NCBI GenBank assembly: GCA_009918675.1
Contig: RGDM01000009.1
Span: forward strand, 26,511 to 90,510
Length of the DNA: 64,000 nt
Origin: a bacterium
Lineage (GTDB): Bacteria; Bdellovibrionota_B; Oligoflexia; Silvanigrellales; Silvanigrellaceae
Reading direction: 5' to 3'
This document shows, piece by piece, positions 1-9,900 of this stretch; the stretch's first letter is position 1, and the number at the start of each line of letters is the position of its first letter. The position numbers and the translations under genes are program-made. The notes under the pieces were generated by a model that had not been told where the DNA came from, did not search any database, and saw only the letters and a program-made list of their open reading frames with translations.

Positions 1-152
1 ACGTTCGCTTCTTTCGCCGCCGCCCTGGCTTTAAAATCAATGAACAAAGCCCTAGCCTAGCCATTGAAAAGATTAGATGGAATCGCTAGAGCAAAACGTT
101 GTCACAAACTCAGCAGTCCTGCGCAAGCGTTGTCGAGTCACAAGGAATCAGC

Positions 153-1568
153 ATGACCTCACAAAAAAATGCTCCCCGTCGCCCGACTTCATCAGCTCGC
201 AGTTCGGCTGCGTCTGAACGGACGAGCAGGCCAATGCCCCGCAATACGAAACCAACTGTCGACGTCCTGGGTGGTCCCATCCCTAAAGGGCCACGCTCCG
301 GAACCACGCGGCGAATGATGCTGAACAAAGACGGACAGCCGCAAAAGGTTTTTCACGAAACCGTGTGTCGCGTTCTGGATCAATGCCAATCCTGCCCAAT
401 GCTCGATCTCGATTACCGCGATCAGCTCGTTTTCAAGACCAACGAATTCAAAAAGAAGCTCTCCGAGGCGGGCCTGACAGGAACTCAGGCTGTTGCTGAG
501 TGTCTGCCCTCTCCCGATCGCTTTGGCTACCGCCATTCTGCAAAACTCGTGGTCAGCGATAAATTCGCCCATCCTGACCGCCGCTACATAAATATCGGAC
601 TCTATAAACCAGGCACACACCAGGTCGTTGATGTGGGCGACTGTCCTATACAACACTATCGGCTGAACAAAATTCTCAGCTTCATGCGGGTTGCGATTCG
701 CGAGCAAAAACTTAGTGTTTACGACGAACGTGCCCGCGAAGGCCTCTTGAGATACATTGTTGTGCGAACAGCACAGAACAGTAAAGACGCGCTTGTCACT
801 TTGGTTGTTACCTCCGCCGATAAACTCAAGCTTCGACCTTTCGCCCGAATGTTGATGGAGCGGCTTGATTTTGTGACAGGCGTGCTCATGCACGTAAACG
901 ACTCCTCCGGAAATGCAGTTTTTCAGGTTGCCAATGAAGGGGAAAGCAATGATTCAGCGCTTTCAGGGCAAACAACTTTGCTCGCTGGAGAAGATTGCTT
1001 GCGCGATTCGATTGCGAACCTTCAACTGAGAATTTCCTCAACCAGCTTTTTTCAGATCAACCCTGCAGTTGCAGAACGCGCTTACTTTCGAATGATGGAA
1101 TGGCTTTCACCTAAAGCGGGTGAAAAAGCTGTTGATGTTTATTGCGGAGTGGGTTCTCTTGCGCTGCTCCTGGCGCGCGGCGGCTGTAAAGTAACGGCCA
1201 TTGAAGAAACCTCCTCAAGCATTGCCGACGCCCACGAAAATGCTTTGGTGAACTCATTACAGGACATACGCTTTCATGCTGGTCGTGCCGAAACAGTACT
1301 GCCCAACTTGTTCAGCAATGGCTCTCTCACAAAGGCCGACCTCGTGACCGTGAATCCGTCTCGACGCGGATGCCAACCTGAAGTCATCAAACAACTTGCC
1401 GCCCTCAAACCTCGCGCTCTTGCCTACATGAGCTGTAACCCAGACACCCTGCTGCGCGACCTGCGTCAATTTGAGGAACTGGGTTACAAGGCGCGCGCCT
1501 TTGAACTTTATGATATGTTCCCGGGAAGTCGTCATTACGAGGTTGTAACTCTGCTGACACCGCACTGA
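153..1568 (+). CDS. 23S rRNA (uracil-5-)-methyltransferase, RlmC/RlmD family
   Basis: SAM-dependent enzyme that should form 5-methyluridine in 23S rRNA. Visible are an iron-sulfur cysteine set (Cys72, Cys78, Cys81 and the cysteine of VGDCPIQ further on), the SAM motif VDVYCGVGSLAL, the NPSRRG loop, and the nucleophile in MSCNPDTLLRDL. The C-terminal DMFP...HYEVVTLL resembles RlmC more than TrmA, and the Asn of NPSRRG (instead of Asp) also occurs in RlmC. An in-frame TTG at 99 would add 18 residues, but the ATG at 153 follows a good AAGGAA ribosome site and is preferred (471 residues). The first ~70 residues are a basic, Ser/Arg-rich tail. RlmC versus RlmD specificity cannot be settled from sequence alone. 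The next gene starts 11 bases downstream. Confidence 0.9.
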   Translation: MTSQKNAPRRPTSSARSSAASERTSRPMPRNTKPTVDVLGGPIPKGPRSGTTRRMMLNKDGQPQKVFHETVCRVLDQCQSCPMLDLDYRDQLVFKTNEFKKKLSEAGLTGTQAVAECLPSPDRFGYRHSAKLVVSDKFAHPDRRYINIGLYKPGTHQVVDVGDCPIQHYRLNKILSFMRVAIREQKLSVYDERAREGLLRYIVVRTAQNSKDALVTLVVTSADKLKLRPFARMLMERLDFVTGVLMHVNDSSGNAVFQVANEGESNDSALSGQTTLLAGEDCLRDSIANLQLRISSTSFFQINPAVAERAYFRMMEWLSPKAGEKAVDVYCGVGSLALLLARGGCKVTAIEETSSSIADAHENALVNSLQDIRFHAGRAETVLPNLFSNGSLTKADLVTVNPSRRGCQPEVIKQLAALKPRALAYMSCNPDTLLRDLRQFEELGYKARAFELYDMFPGSRHYEVVTLLTPH

Positions 1569-1579
1569 AGGGACAAACC

Positions 1580-3013
1580 ATGTTTAAAAAGAGTGTGGTT
1601 CTTGCAATTCTTGCAGCCGCACTGTTTTTTTACGTCCGCCATCAACGCAGACAACCACTTACAATTGTCGAGAGCCCGGCGAGCGGTGAACCTGTAGCAG
1701 TTCAGAGCGCAACCGCAGTTGCGCCGGTCATTATTTCAAACACATCAACTCAGAGTTCAGCAAAAAATAACAGCAGCAGCGCAAAACCAATCGAAGCAAA
1801 GCAGGCAAATACCTTCGATGCTTATGCCCATTTCCAAATGGGAAATTATGAAGGTGCAGTTGCACAACTCAAAGGTGCACTTAAATTTCGACCACAAGAC
1901 GAGCTTCTCAGACGCAATCTCGCAACTGCACTCTTAGCCCTTGGCTTTTATAAATTGCAGAAAAAAGAAGTGTCGGACGCTGAGTCGAGCTTCGATGAAT
2001 CGGCACGGCTCGGCAATCCTGATGCGCGAAAGGCTCTTGCAGCTCTCAAGCTTCGGCAAGGACAAATCGAATCCGCACGTGAACTTTTCGAAGACCTTTC
2101 CAAAACAGGCGTCGACCCGGACAGTCTAAAGATTCTCATTGACCTCGCACTCAGCCAAGATGAACTTGAACGAGCCGACGACCTGCTCACACGCATGACC
2201 GACATGCTTGGCAAACCTGAGGTTGCGCAACAAAGTAACATCAGCGAGTTGATGGTTTTTATTGATTCTCGCAAGAAGCGACTTGAGCAAAAAAAGAACT
2301 ACTTACGCGCTCAAGATGTCTTAAGCCGACAAGGCATTGAGGTGAGTTATTCGTCCGCAGATCTGCGTCCAACGGCAGATGCAGTTGCGCGCGCGATTGA
2401 GAGCGTTCATGCGCGGCTGTCGCTAATTCTTGGCCCCCTTCCCGCACATGCACGTCTGCGCGCGTGGCTGGTTCCAACCAACGACTTCAACAGCCTAACC
2501 GGTGCACCACCTTGGGCAGCCGCAGTTTTTGATGGCTATATCCGAATCCCGGTTGGACGGAGTAGTAACGGACGACAGGTCAGCAATGAGATCCTCGAAC
2601 GACTCGCGCAACACGAAACAACCCATGCTTATATGTACGCTTTTTGTGGCGACGTTCTCCCATCGTGGATCGGCGAGGGCCTTGCACAGATCTACGAAGG
2701 AAGAAATGTTCAGCAAAGCCAAACAGATCTGCTTCGCACTGTAGGGCGCAAAGCGTTGTTCAGTGTCGAACCTGAACTTGAACATCCATTCACTGAGGCG
2801 GGCAGCATCCTGGTCAGCCGCTTGTATTCCCGCTCACATCTTCTTGTGAATGCGATGTCGCGCGAAGGTGGTGGGGTTGTTGCCACATGGCAACGGGTTT
2901 TGTCGTCAGTTTGTATCCAACGCCGCTCGCTGCCCGAAACCCTTCAAGAGCAGTTCTCAGTCAGCTCAGTTGTAGATCTCTGGGCACGCTATTTTTCACA
3001 GCCTGAACCTTGA
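1580..3013 (+). CDS. Membrane-anchored TPR protein with peptidase MA-like (gluzincin) domain
   Basis: The protein begins with a hydrophobic signal/anchor (about residues 5-20). A Ser/Ala-rich linker follows, then helical TPR-like repeats (about 75-210, with YEGAVAQLKGALKF-type units) and a C-terminal metalloprotease-like domain. The zinc motif H345-E-T-T-H349 and the downstream GEGLAQIYEG, whose Glu would be the third ligand, match the peptidase MA family. The enzyme would act in the periplasm or at the outer face of the membrane; the substrate is unknown. ATG start with an AAGGG ribosome site, 11 bases after the methyltransferase, so probably cotranscribed. No terminator is visible in the short gap before the convergent cheV. 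Confidence 0.75.
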   Translation: MFKKSVVLAILAAALFFYVRHQRRQPLTIVESPASGEPVAVQSATAVAPVIISNTSTQSSAKNNSSSAKPIEAKQANTFDAYAHFQMGNYEGAVAQLKGALKFRPQDELLRRNLATALLALGFYKLQKKEVSDAESSFDESARLGNPDARKALAALKLRQGQIESARELFEDLSKTGVDPDSLKILIDLALSQDELERADDLLTRMTDMLGKPEVAQQSNISELMVFIDSRKKRLEQKKNYLRAQDVLSRQGIEVSYSSADLRPTADAVARAIESVHARLSLILGPLPAHARLRAWLVPTNDFNSLTGAPPWAAAVFDGYIRIPVGRSSNGRQVSNEILERLAQHETTHAYMYAFCGDVLPSWIGEGLAQIYEGRNVQQSQTDLLRTVGRKALFSVEPELEHPFTEAGSILVSRLYSRSHLLVNAMSREGGGVVATWQRVLSSVCIQRRSLPETLQEQFSVSSVVDLWARYFSQPEP

Positions 3014-3091
3014 TATCGAAGGATCAATAAAAAGATTTATTTCATACCGCCGATGACATTCCCCCCGGGTGGAGCATAGCAACTGTTGGAT

Positions 3092-4129
3092 TCATGAAGC
3101 CGCTCTATCCTCTTGCATGAGAACGCTCAGACATGTTTCAACCGCTGCAAGCAGATCGCGCTTGTTGAATTTTCCAATAAACGCATCGGCGCCTGCCGCC
3201 AAAGCGCGCTCCTTGTTCACTTCACCCGTCAGACTCGAGTGAAGAAGCAGCGGTGTGTTTATAAACCTTGCGTCGGTTCTCATCCGGCGAACGAGTGAAT
3301 AGCCATCGAGGCGCGGCATCTCGACATCAGAAATAATCATAAAAGGGATATCGCGACCCTGCAGACGCAGACTCTCTTGCCAAGCTTGCTCACCATCCCC
3401 ACACTCCAAAACGTCGCAAGGGAAACTGCGAACAATCTCTAGCAAAGCGCGGCGGGCTGTTGTTGAGTCATCAACAATCAAAACAACAGGAGTTTTCTGG
3501 ATGCGACCGACGGATTGCAAAAGCTGCAGCGATTGTAAACTTTGCAAAACAGGAGGACGTTCGGCTGGAGCGGCTGATCGCGCGAATTCTTGTCCCTCTA
3601 TTTCTGACAAAACCTTTTCAAAGTCGATGATAAATACAAATTTCCGCTTCTCATCGAGCATCATGCCGGTGATTCCACCAAACAGATCCTTCTGCGGTGG
3701 CATGACTTCGTTCCAACTAACACGGCGAATCCGCCGCGCATGAGCGACCACAAAACCCGTCATGCGGCCAGAAAACTCGGTGACCAAAACCTGCGCAGAA
3801 GAGTTCAGCGGTTCTTGGCTAAAGCCAAGCGCACAGGCCAAATGGATGGCTGGAATTGGAACTCCGCGCAGCTGAAAAACACCCAACACCTCTGGCCTTT
3901 TGCCAAGCGATGGCTCAAGGACTGGAAGACGAATCACTTCCCGAACCTTTGCGACATTGACTGCAAACACTGTAGGTTCAAAGATCTGTTCTTCAGTGCT
4001 TTCTTGCTGCGTCTCAAGCAAAGGACTTATGGGTTGCTTGCGCGTGAGCGTGAACTCAATCAGCTCAAAAAGATTGCTGCCAATAGGGATTTGCCCGGTT
4101 CCACTTTGCGTCGACACATCAGCCTCCAT
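3092..4129 (-). CDS. cheV: Chemotaxis coupling protein CheV (CheW-receiver fusion)
   Basis: CheV links chemoreceptors to CheA and is tuned by phosphorylation of its own receiver. Residues about 50-180 form a CheW-like domain (VAKVREVIRLP, LGVFQLRGVPIPAI). Residues about 215-335 form a receiver with VLIVDDS at its first strand, the phospho-acceptor Asp in IISDVEMP and the conserved Lys in FIGKFNKRD. An extra N-terminal segment of ~45 residues and a glutamine-rich linker (SLQSLQLLQS) are lineage-specific. No other chemotaxis gene is present nearby. The gene is transcribed away from the YggT gene. Confidence 0.92.
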   Translation of the reverse strand: MEADVSTQSGTGQIPIGSNLFELIEFTLTRKQPISPLLETQQESTEEQIFEPTVFAVNVAKVREVIRLPVLEPSLGKRPEVLGVFQLRGVPIPAIHLACALGFSQEPLNSSAQVLVTEFSGRMTGFVVAHARRIRRVSWNEVMPPQKDLFGGITGMMLDEKRKFVFIIDFEKVLSEIEGQEFARSAAPAERPPVLQSLQSLQLLQSVGRIQKTPVVLIVDDSTTARRALLEIVRSFPCDVLECGDGEQAWQESLRLQGRDIPFMIISDVEMPRLDGYSLVRRMRTDARFINTPLLLHSSLTGEVNKERALAAGADAFIGKFNKRDLLAAVETCLSVLMQEDRAAS

Positions 4130-4312
4130 GAGCCAATTGCACGTCCGACTCTGCGCAAAATTGCTTCTTCATGTCGGCAATTTATTCACCTGTTTAAGAG
4201 TTCTGTCGACTTCTTGACACAGTCGCTCTTTTCCTTTGATTCTTGCGAGTTGGACGAGGTCACGAGGTCTAATAGACTAGCTATGTTCAAACGCAGACGA
4301 AGGAGTCATGCC

Positions 4313-4609
4313 GTGGTCCACCTGTTGAGTTTTGTCTTTGATGCCATCACTTACCTTCTCCGACTCTATTCAATACTCCTCTTTGCTGCGGCAATTTTGC
4401 GACTTGCACGAGCTGATGAATCATCCATCATCGGCCGCATGGTTTTCCCGTTGACAGACCCTCCAGCAAACGCACTTCGCCGGCGTTTTCCAAAGCTCGT
4501 TGTCTACAGCTCAGGCGCATATATTGATTTCAGTCCGCTCGTCTTAATTATTTCAGTTGAGCTTATTATCATGTTGATTGGTCATCTGCGCGCTTTCTTG
4601 GCGGCATGA
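4313..4609 (+). CDS. YggT family membrane protein
   Basis: A 98-residue protein with two hydrophobic helices flanking the family signature: a TEP-like element (here FPLTDPPANALRRRFP) followed by IDFSPLVLII. YggT proteins are small inner-membrane proteins of uncertain function, often placed near division or osmoadaptation genes. The GTG at 4313 follows GAAGGAG at 4299-4305 with seven-base spacing and gives the family's usual length. An in-frame ATG at 4283 would add ten basic residues. A perfect TTGACA at 4214 lies upstream, but its -10 is weak. Confidence 0.8.
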   Translation: MVHLLSFVFDAITYLLRLYSILLFAAAILRLARADESSIIGRMVFPLTDPPANALRRRFPKLVVYSSGAYIDFSPLVLIISVELIIMLIGHLRAFLAA

Positions 4610-4650
4610 TCCGGACTCAATACGAAATCTGAGAAGGGAAGCAAAGCAAA

Positions 4651-5379
4651 GTGAAAGCAAGCGTCGCAGGTCAGTACAAATTACCTTCGATGATACTGCT
4701 CATAGGCTGCATCATTTTAACACCCAACAGCTTGTGGCTAAACCAAGCTCGCAGTGACAAAGCAAACTCCATCGCGATTAAAGAAAGACCTAGCGCATCA
4801 TTCTTTTCATTCGGACATCAAGAGTTTGCTTCCATTCTGATCGCCTTGCAGGGGCTCTCTTCCACTGTCAACGCATGGTCAATGGCTTCATCACCGGAGG
4901 CGAATCCTGAACTGCGTGAACGGGTCAATAAGAAATTTGATGAGTTTCTAACAAACCTGCCATTACTTGCAAAAGAGTCGCTGGGGATGAGAGAAATCTT
5001 TCTTTTTCCAGCGAGCTATTTGGCTTTCGAGCGCAATGACATCGACCGTGCCATTGAAGTTGCTCAAGCAGGAGCGAAAGATCCGCGCCTGGAAGTGGAC
5101 CTCATTCTTTCGGTTGCTTACCTGACTCATATTTTCAAAGGCGATTTCAACTCCACCGCAGCAGCATATGAACGCGTCTTGGTTCATTTTCCAAGCTCAA
5201 CCTGGCTTAAAAATGTCATTGCTGAACTGCGCGCAGGGCGAGATCCTCTGGTTCGTCCTGGCAAGGATCGCACACTTGCATGCAAGATGTTGAACAATGC
5301 ATTTCCCCTGGCACGAGACCGGCTCATTAAGCGAAAAATTTGCACCGAAGAAATTGGCAACAGCAAGGAAACGCAATGA
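4651..5379 (+). CDS. Exported TPR-like protein coupled to an ABC transporter
   Basis: I do not recognise a named family. There is an N-terminal signal or anchor (about residues 12-32, SMILLIGCIILTP) followed by helical sequence with TPR character (DIDRAIEVAQAGAKDPRLEV, then TAAAYERVLVHFPSS). GTG start after GAAGGGAAG. The stop codon overlaps the start of the following ATPase gene as ATGA, so the two are translationally coupled. By analogy with other transporter operons it may be an accessory subunit or assembly factor for that ABC system. This is inference from position only. Confidence 0.65.
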   Translation: MKASVAGQYKLPSMILLIGCIILTPNSLWLNQARSDKANSIAIKERPSASFFSFGHQEFASILIALQGLSSTVNAWSMASSPEANPELRERVNKKFDEFLTNLPLLAKESLGMREIFLFPASYLAFERNDIDRAIEVAQAGAKDPRLEVDLILSVAYLTHIFKGDFNSTAAAYERVLVHFPSSTWLKNVIAELRAGRDPLVRPGKDRTLACKMLNNAFPLARDRLIKRKICTEEIGNSKETQ

Positions 5380-6062
5380 CAAATGAATTTCTCGTTGGCA
5401 AAAATCTAAAATACGAATGGCGCAACGACGACATCTTCTCCAAGCGTGCGAAAAAAGTTCTTTGGACGATAGACGAGATCTCTATCCGTCAACCAGGAAT
5501 CATTCTTCTGGCAGGTCGCAACGGGGTTGGAAAATCAACGCTTCTGCGCTGTCTGCTCGGTCTCATGCGCCCCACCCACGGCGAGGTTTTTTGGTTTGGA
5601 GAACAGCAAATTCCTCGCGGTAAAATAGGTTACATCCCCGAACTCCCGGTTTTACCCACGCGAGTCAAGGTCAGGGAATTTTTAAGTAGCCTGCTCGGAA
5701 AGTCAGCTGTTGAAATTGAAAAACTTCAAAATGACTTTTTCAAGAAAGAAACTCTGCAGATCACATCGCTTCTCGACCGCGATGTTCAGCTGTTATCAAA
5801 GGGTCAACAACAACGCCTTTTGCTGACGCTTGCGCTTGCAGGATCTCCAAAGGGTTTTGTTCTTGATGAACCCTTTTCGGGACTCGACCCCTGGGCACGT
5901 GCGGAACTCGCCGAGCTGCTTGCCGAGCTGTGCACTCGGGGGCATTTTTTGCTCATATCAAGCCACGATGCTCCCGCACGCTTGCGTTTAGAAGTCAAAG
6001 AAACCTGGCTGATAGAAAATGAACAGCTCCTGGTGCAACCAGGCTGCATTATTCCGGAGTGA
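5376..6062 (+). CDS. ABC transporter ATP-binding protein
   Basis: A single nucleotide-binding domain of 228 residues. Walker A is GRNGVGKST at residues 47-55, the signature is LLSKGQQQRLLL (LSKGQ in place of LSGGQ), Walker B is GFVLDEPFSGLDP, and the switch His is in ISSHDA. The ATG at 5376 overlaps the preceding stop and follows AAGGAA, so the shorter start is used. It overlaps the permease gene that follows by four bases. The pair resembles small two-gene exporters of the CcmA/NatA type; the substrate is unknown. Confidence 0.88.
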   Translation: MTNEFLVGKNLKYEWRNDDIFSKRAKKVLWTIDEISIRQPGIILLAGRNGVGKSTLLRCLLGLMRPTHGEVFWFGEQQIPRGKIGYIPELPVLPTRVKVREFLSSLLGKSAVEIEKLQNDFFKKETLQITSLLDRDVQLLSKGQQQRLLLTLALAGSPKGFVLDEPFSGLDPWARAELAELLAELCTRGHFLLISSHDAPARLRLEVKETWLIENEQLLVQPGCIIPE

Positions 6063-6868
6063 ACATGTTACAGACTTCAGGAATATTCAAACTAACACTC
6101 CGCGAGAATTTACGCGGACAAGTGCTTTGGACAAGCACTTTGGTTGGCTCTGTTCTACTCATTCTCACCGGTGTGATTGGCGGAATTGCACTGTCACATG
6201 AGAATCGGGTTGTTGACGTTTTTTCTTACTTTATCTCCGACCAACTTCTGTTGCTTGTTGGAATCTTCTCTGGCGCAAGCCTCTGCTCAAACGATTTCTC
6301 GGCGCGGGGAATGGCCGAATTATACATTCCTGCAGGAGTGAGTCGGCATGCGCTTTTTCTTGCCCGCTTAAACGCCTATGCTTTTATGCTACTCTTGGTC
6401 TCAATGGCGCTCTATTGTTTGAAAATCTTTTTGCTTCCGCAGCTCGCCGACGTGCCAACTGCGCTGAATCTCAAAATTCAATGTGTGATGATCATCTTCA
6501 GCTGGCTCAAAAGCACAACAGCTCTTGCCATTGCCGCATTCTTCGGATGCCTCGCACGCCCGCTTTTTGCCTCACTCGCCACCCTAATTCTCTTCTCAAT
6601 TGGCCATCTCACGTCGACATTTGACAGCCTTTTAACCAGCGCACAACTGAGTCGAGCAAACGACACTCTTGGCCTGCTCTACGGCCCACTCTATTTCGCA
6701 TTGAAAATCTGGAACCCAAGCCTACTGACTGTCGAAAGCTTGAATGGTGAATGGTTGATCCCCGCAGGTCAGGCAATACTGCTGGCAATCAGCTGGAGCG
6801 CCGGGTTTATCCTCTGTGCAGTCGCGCTGGCACTCTTTCGAATCAACAGTATGAATATTCGCCAGTGA
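6059..6868 (+). CDS. ABC transporter permease (ABC-2-like)
   Basis: A polytopic membrane protein of ~269 residues with about six hydrophobic segments, for example TLVGSVLLILTGVIGGIAL, LLLLVGIFSGASL and AILLAISWSAGFILCAVALAL. Translation may begin at the GTG at 6059, which overlaps the ATPase stop (GTGA), or at the ATG at 6065. It is the natural membrane partner of the preceding ATPase. Topology resembles ABC-2-type exporters, but sequence conservation is low. Its 3' end faces the giant kinase gene across 39 bases with no hairpin terminator, only a T run. Confidence 0.75.
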   Translation: MNMLQTSGIFKLTLRENLRGQVLWTSTLVGSVLLILTGVIGGIALSHENRVVDVFSYFISDQLLLLVGIFSGASLCSNDFSARGMAELYIPAGVSRHALFLARLNAYAFMLLLVSMALYCLKIFLLPQLADVPTALNLKIQCVMIIFSWLKSTTALAIAAFFGCLARPLFASLATLILFSIGHLTSTFDSLLTSAQLSRANDTLGLLYGPLYFALKIWNPSLLTVESLNGEWLIPAGQAILLAISWSAGFILCAVALALFRINSMNIRQ

Positions 6869-6907
6869 GATTTTTTTAGAGAAATTTCCAGTTCAAAAGC
6901 GACGCGT

Positions 6908-9900
6908 TCACGCGACATTCTTTTTATTGGCCTGGGTTGCGTCAAACAGAAGAGCAATTGCTGAGAATTCGTTCGGCAAATGACCATTCGCCAAAATCCG
7001 ATTTAACATCAAGCCACGAGATCGCTTTTGATTCAGATATTCCTCGATAAACCCGTTTTGTGAAAACTGGGAATTGATTTCACGGAACCGTGAATCTTGA
7101 TTTAATAACCATCCGGCCTGAGTTCCTGCAAGCAAACGGCGCCTTTCGCGGTAAACCAAGCGATCGAGGCGCAAGACTCCTCCAAGCTCAAGTAGCAATT
7201 CACGCTCCACTCGCGAACTTCCAGCGAAGATGACATTTTCATGGCCAAAGAAACATTCCTGGGCTTCATTCGCTTGCGTGTCGAGCAGGATTGCATTGAC
7301 GCTGACACGTTCAAAACGCTGGCCAACTGCAGCTCGTTCCAACAATATTCCAACATCTGCCGAAAATCGCATCGCGAATCGATCTAAGCCAAGAGCTTCT
7401 CCCGCGACGCGCAGCGATTCAACAAGCAGCGTCGAATAATGACGGAAGAGTCCTCCCACATCTGCGGCAGCATTTTCACTGCTCGCCTCAAAACTCCAAT
7501 TCAACATAAGCACACGGGTCAGCCCCAGCGAAAAGATTTGTGTTCCTATTTGGTCGCCTCTGTGCAAGCGTCCCAACTCCTCGAGAATAATTCCTTCAGA
7601 AAACGGCAGCTGAACAACCTCAAGAGATGGCATTTGAACATGTTCACCATGATGCGTCGAAGAATTTAACATCCCTGCAAATGAGATATTAAAGGCCGTA
7701 TGACGCGCCAGAAGCAGCAAGTCCATTTCTGCGTCTTTTGAGGTGAATTGACTCAACGATACGCGGCTCATTGCCATCCAACCAAAAAATCTATCAGCCT
7801 GCTTAAGTGCCACATACACAGCATAAGGTGTATCTATAGGTGCGTGGTCAACCCGCGTATTCAACTGTGTCGCAACCTCTAAAATCCGTGTTGCAGGCTC
7901 GGACATAGGCTGCTCATCGCGAATGACCTCGTCGGCATTTTGTGGAGACAAACTCCAGACGTGTTGATCTTGATTATCATCACCAGCACCTACCGGAACG
8001 AGCCGCATCGGATCGTCGTGAAAGCGAGGTAAATATTTAACCAGCTCCACTTCCAATGTCTTTGGCCCCACTGGCTGATCTGAAAGGTTCTGCAGGAATA
8101 GATTGCTGTCGTCGACCCATTGAACTGTCGGCTTATAAATGGCTTTTTCCTCTGAACCTGACACAAACAACAAACTTAACGGCGACGAGAGAATCTTTGC
8201 TCCAACCCGCGCAGATTGGTTGATATAATGATTCACCGTCTGAGGTTCGCGCTTCATCACCAACCAACTTTCGATGATGTGAGTGAGAGCGATCCCGGAT
8301 GTTCGCCTCCGGAAACTTATCTTCTCAGCTTCAGCGAGTAGCTCTGGAAAATGATGTTGGAGTGGAAGATTCAAACGACGACACAAGGACAGCAACTGAC
8401 GCTCGAGTAACTTCCAACCCCGGTCATGGGCGGATCTGTAGCATTCGGCGAAATAATCCATACAGCGCACTTGATCCATTTCACTACAAATCAACCCCAA
8501 AGCCTGCTCAGCGAGAAGCGCAGCAAGATCATTTTGCCCCGATTTGGCAAGATCCTTTGCCTCGCCGAGCGAACGAAGTGCTCTGTTACTTTCGCCTTTC
8601 ATGTATTCCATCACGCCTTTAAACAGTGGCGTAAAGGCCGTGCGACGAGGATTGCGTATTCCTTCTGACTTTTGCAAGACGTCGTCGACCCGATCGAGAA
8701 GTCTGAAGAATGAGCGCTTCCATGGCCATCCCTTGACGTTCATCGAAAATGCGAGATAGGGCATAATCAGAGCGCCGCAACGAAGTGCGTCGCTCACGGG
8801 AAGCGAGATCTCACCGAGTGGTCGGCGAACGATTGCCCGCAGTGCAGACACATATGAATCCAGCGATTCTTTGTATTGTCCGGAAACAAATTCTTGTAGC
8901 GAAACAGACATCGCCTTGAAGATTTCCCCCTCGAGTCCACCTTGTTGCTGGCGAGAAAACTGATCGACAGTTCTGCGCAGCGGATCGAGTTTGTCGGCGA
9001 GTGCGTAGCGGATCACATCTGAGAACAAAAGCAATCCTAAATACTGTCCATTCTCGCCGGCCTCCCGGAGCTTTCGTGCTTGTTTGCTCTGACTCAAGGA
9101 CTCCTGCACTGCATTTTGATTGTCAGAACTTGCCTGCGGCGCGTGGGTGTCGGCGAATTCGTTGCGAACCTGCAGAGCATTTGGTTTTTCACGCAGGGCG
9201 TCAATCTTTCTCCTGCCTCGCACTCTATCAGAGACGTATCCACCGGCATGCATTCCGACCCGCTCATTCCAGAGCATATCCTTTTTCGCGGTTGCTGTTT
9301 CGTTACGGCGCTGCCCCCAAAGCCGAGGCGATGTCGCCCGTATCCACTGCCGCAGTGCATGACTTTCGGTATTGAGCACACCGAATGCGGGCATCTGGCC
9401 TTCTTTTCGCTCATCCAAAACACGAGCTAAACGCTCAGTTCTGCCCATTGGGTAATCCAGCCAAATCGCACGCAATGCACGCACCCAGCGCGCGATATCA
9501 ACACGGCCATGAGCTTCCAAATTCCGTTCAAGAGTTTCTGCAATTTCAAAAGCTCGGTTCATTCGCCCCGAACGAAGAAACTGTGCCGCGATGAGCATGT
9601 TGAAGACAGCAAAGGAACGTGTCGGGCCCTTGCGGTGCAGTTTCATTCGAACCGCGGCAAGCAGAAAACCAAGCGAGTGACCATCGACACCATGCGCCTG
9701 CGCCAGCGACAAATACATGAGACCCTGGATCTGATTATCGGTCGGCATCTCTTTTTTGAGCGGCCGAATTTGGGCGACGGAATATGCAATCGGAAATTGA
9801 CCGAAACCACTCAACCAGCCGGCAACTCTGGTTATAAATTTGTGCACGGTAGAAAATGGAAAGACGAGTTTTCTGTCGATTGCCTCTGCAACTTGTAGGT

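Noticed and set aside
1..60. Open frame at the left edge ending in TAG at 58-60
   Set aside because: Only 19 codons are visible and give no recognisable motif, so a partial upstream gene cannot be claimed.
64..92. TTGAAA and TAGAGC 17 bases apart as a promoter for the first gene
   Set aside because: The -10 matches the consensus at only about three positions.
192..893. A 233-codon minus-strand frame opposite the rRNA methyltransferase
   Set aside because: The plus strand encodes a conserved methyltransferase with all active-site motifs.
3740..4282. The upstream half of a long plus-strand frame reaching into the YggT gene
   Set aside because: It is antisense to the CheV coding sequence and has no recognisable content; YggT begins after it at its own ribosome site.
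6869..6907. T run between the ABC permease and the giant kinase as a terminator
   Set aside because: No GC-rich inverted repeat precedes the T run on either strand.
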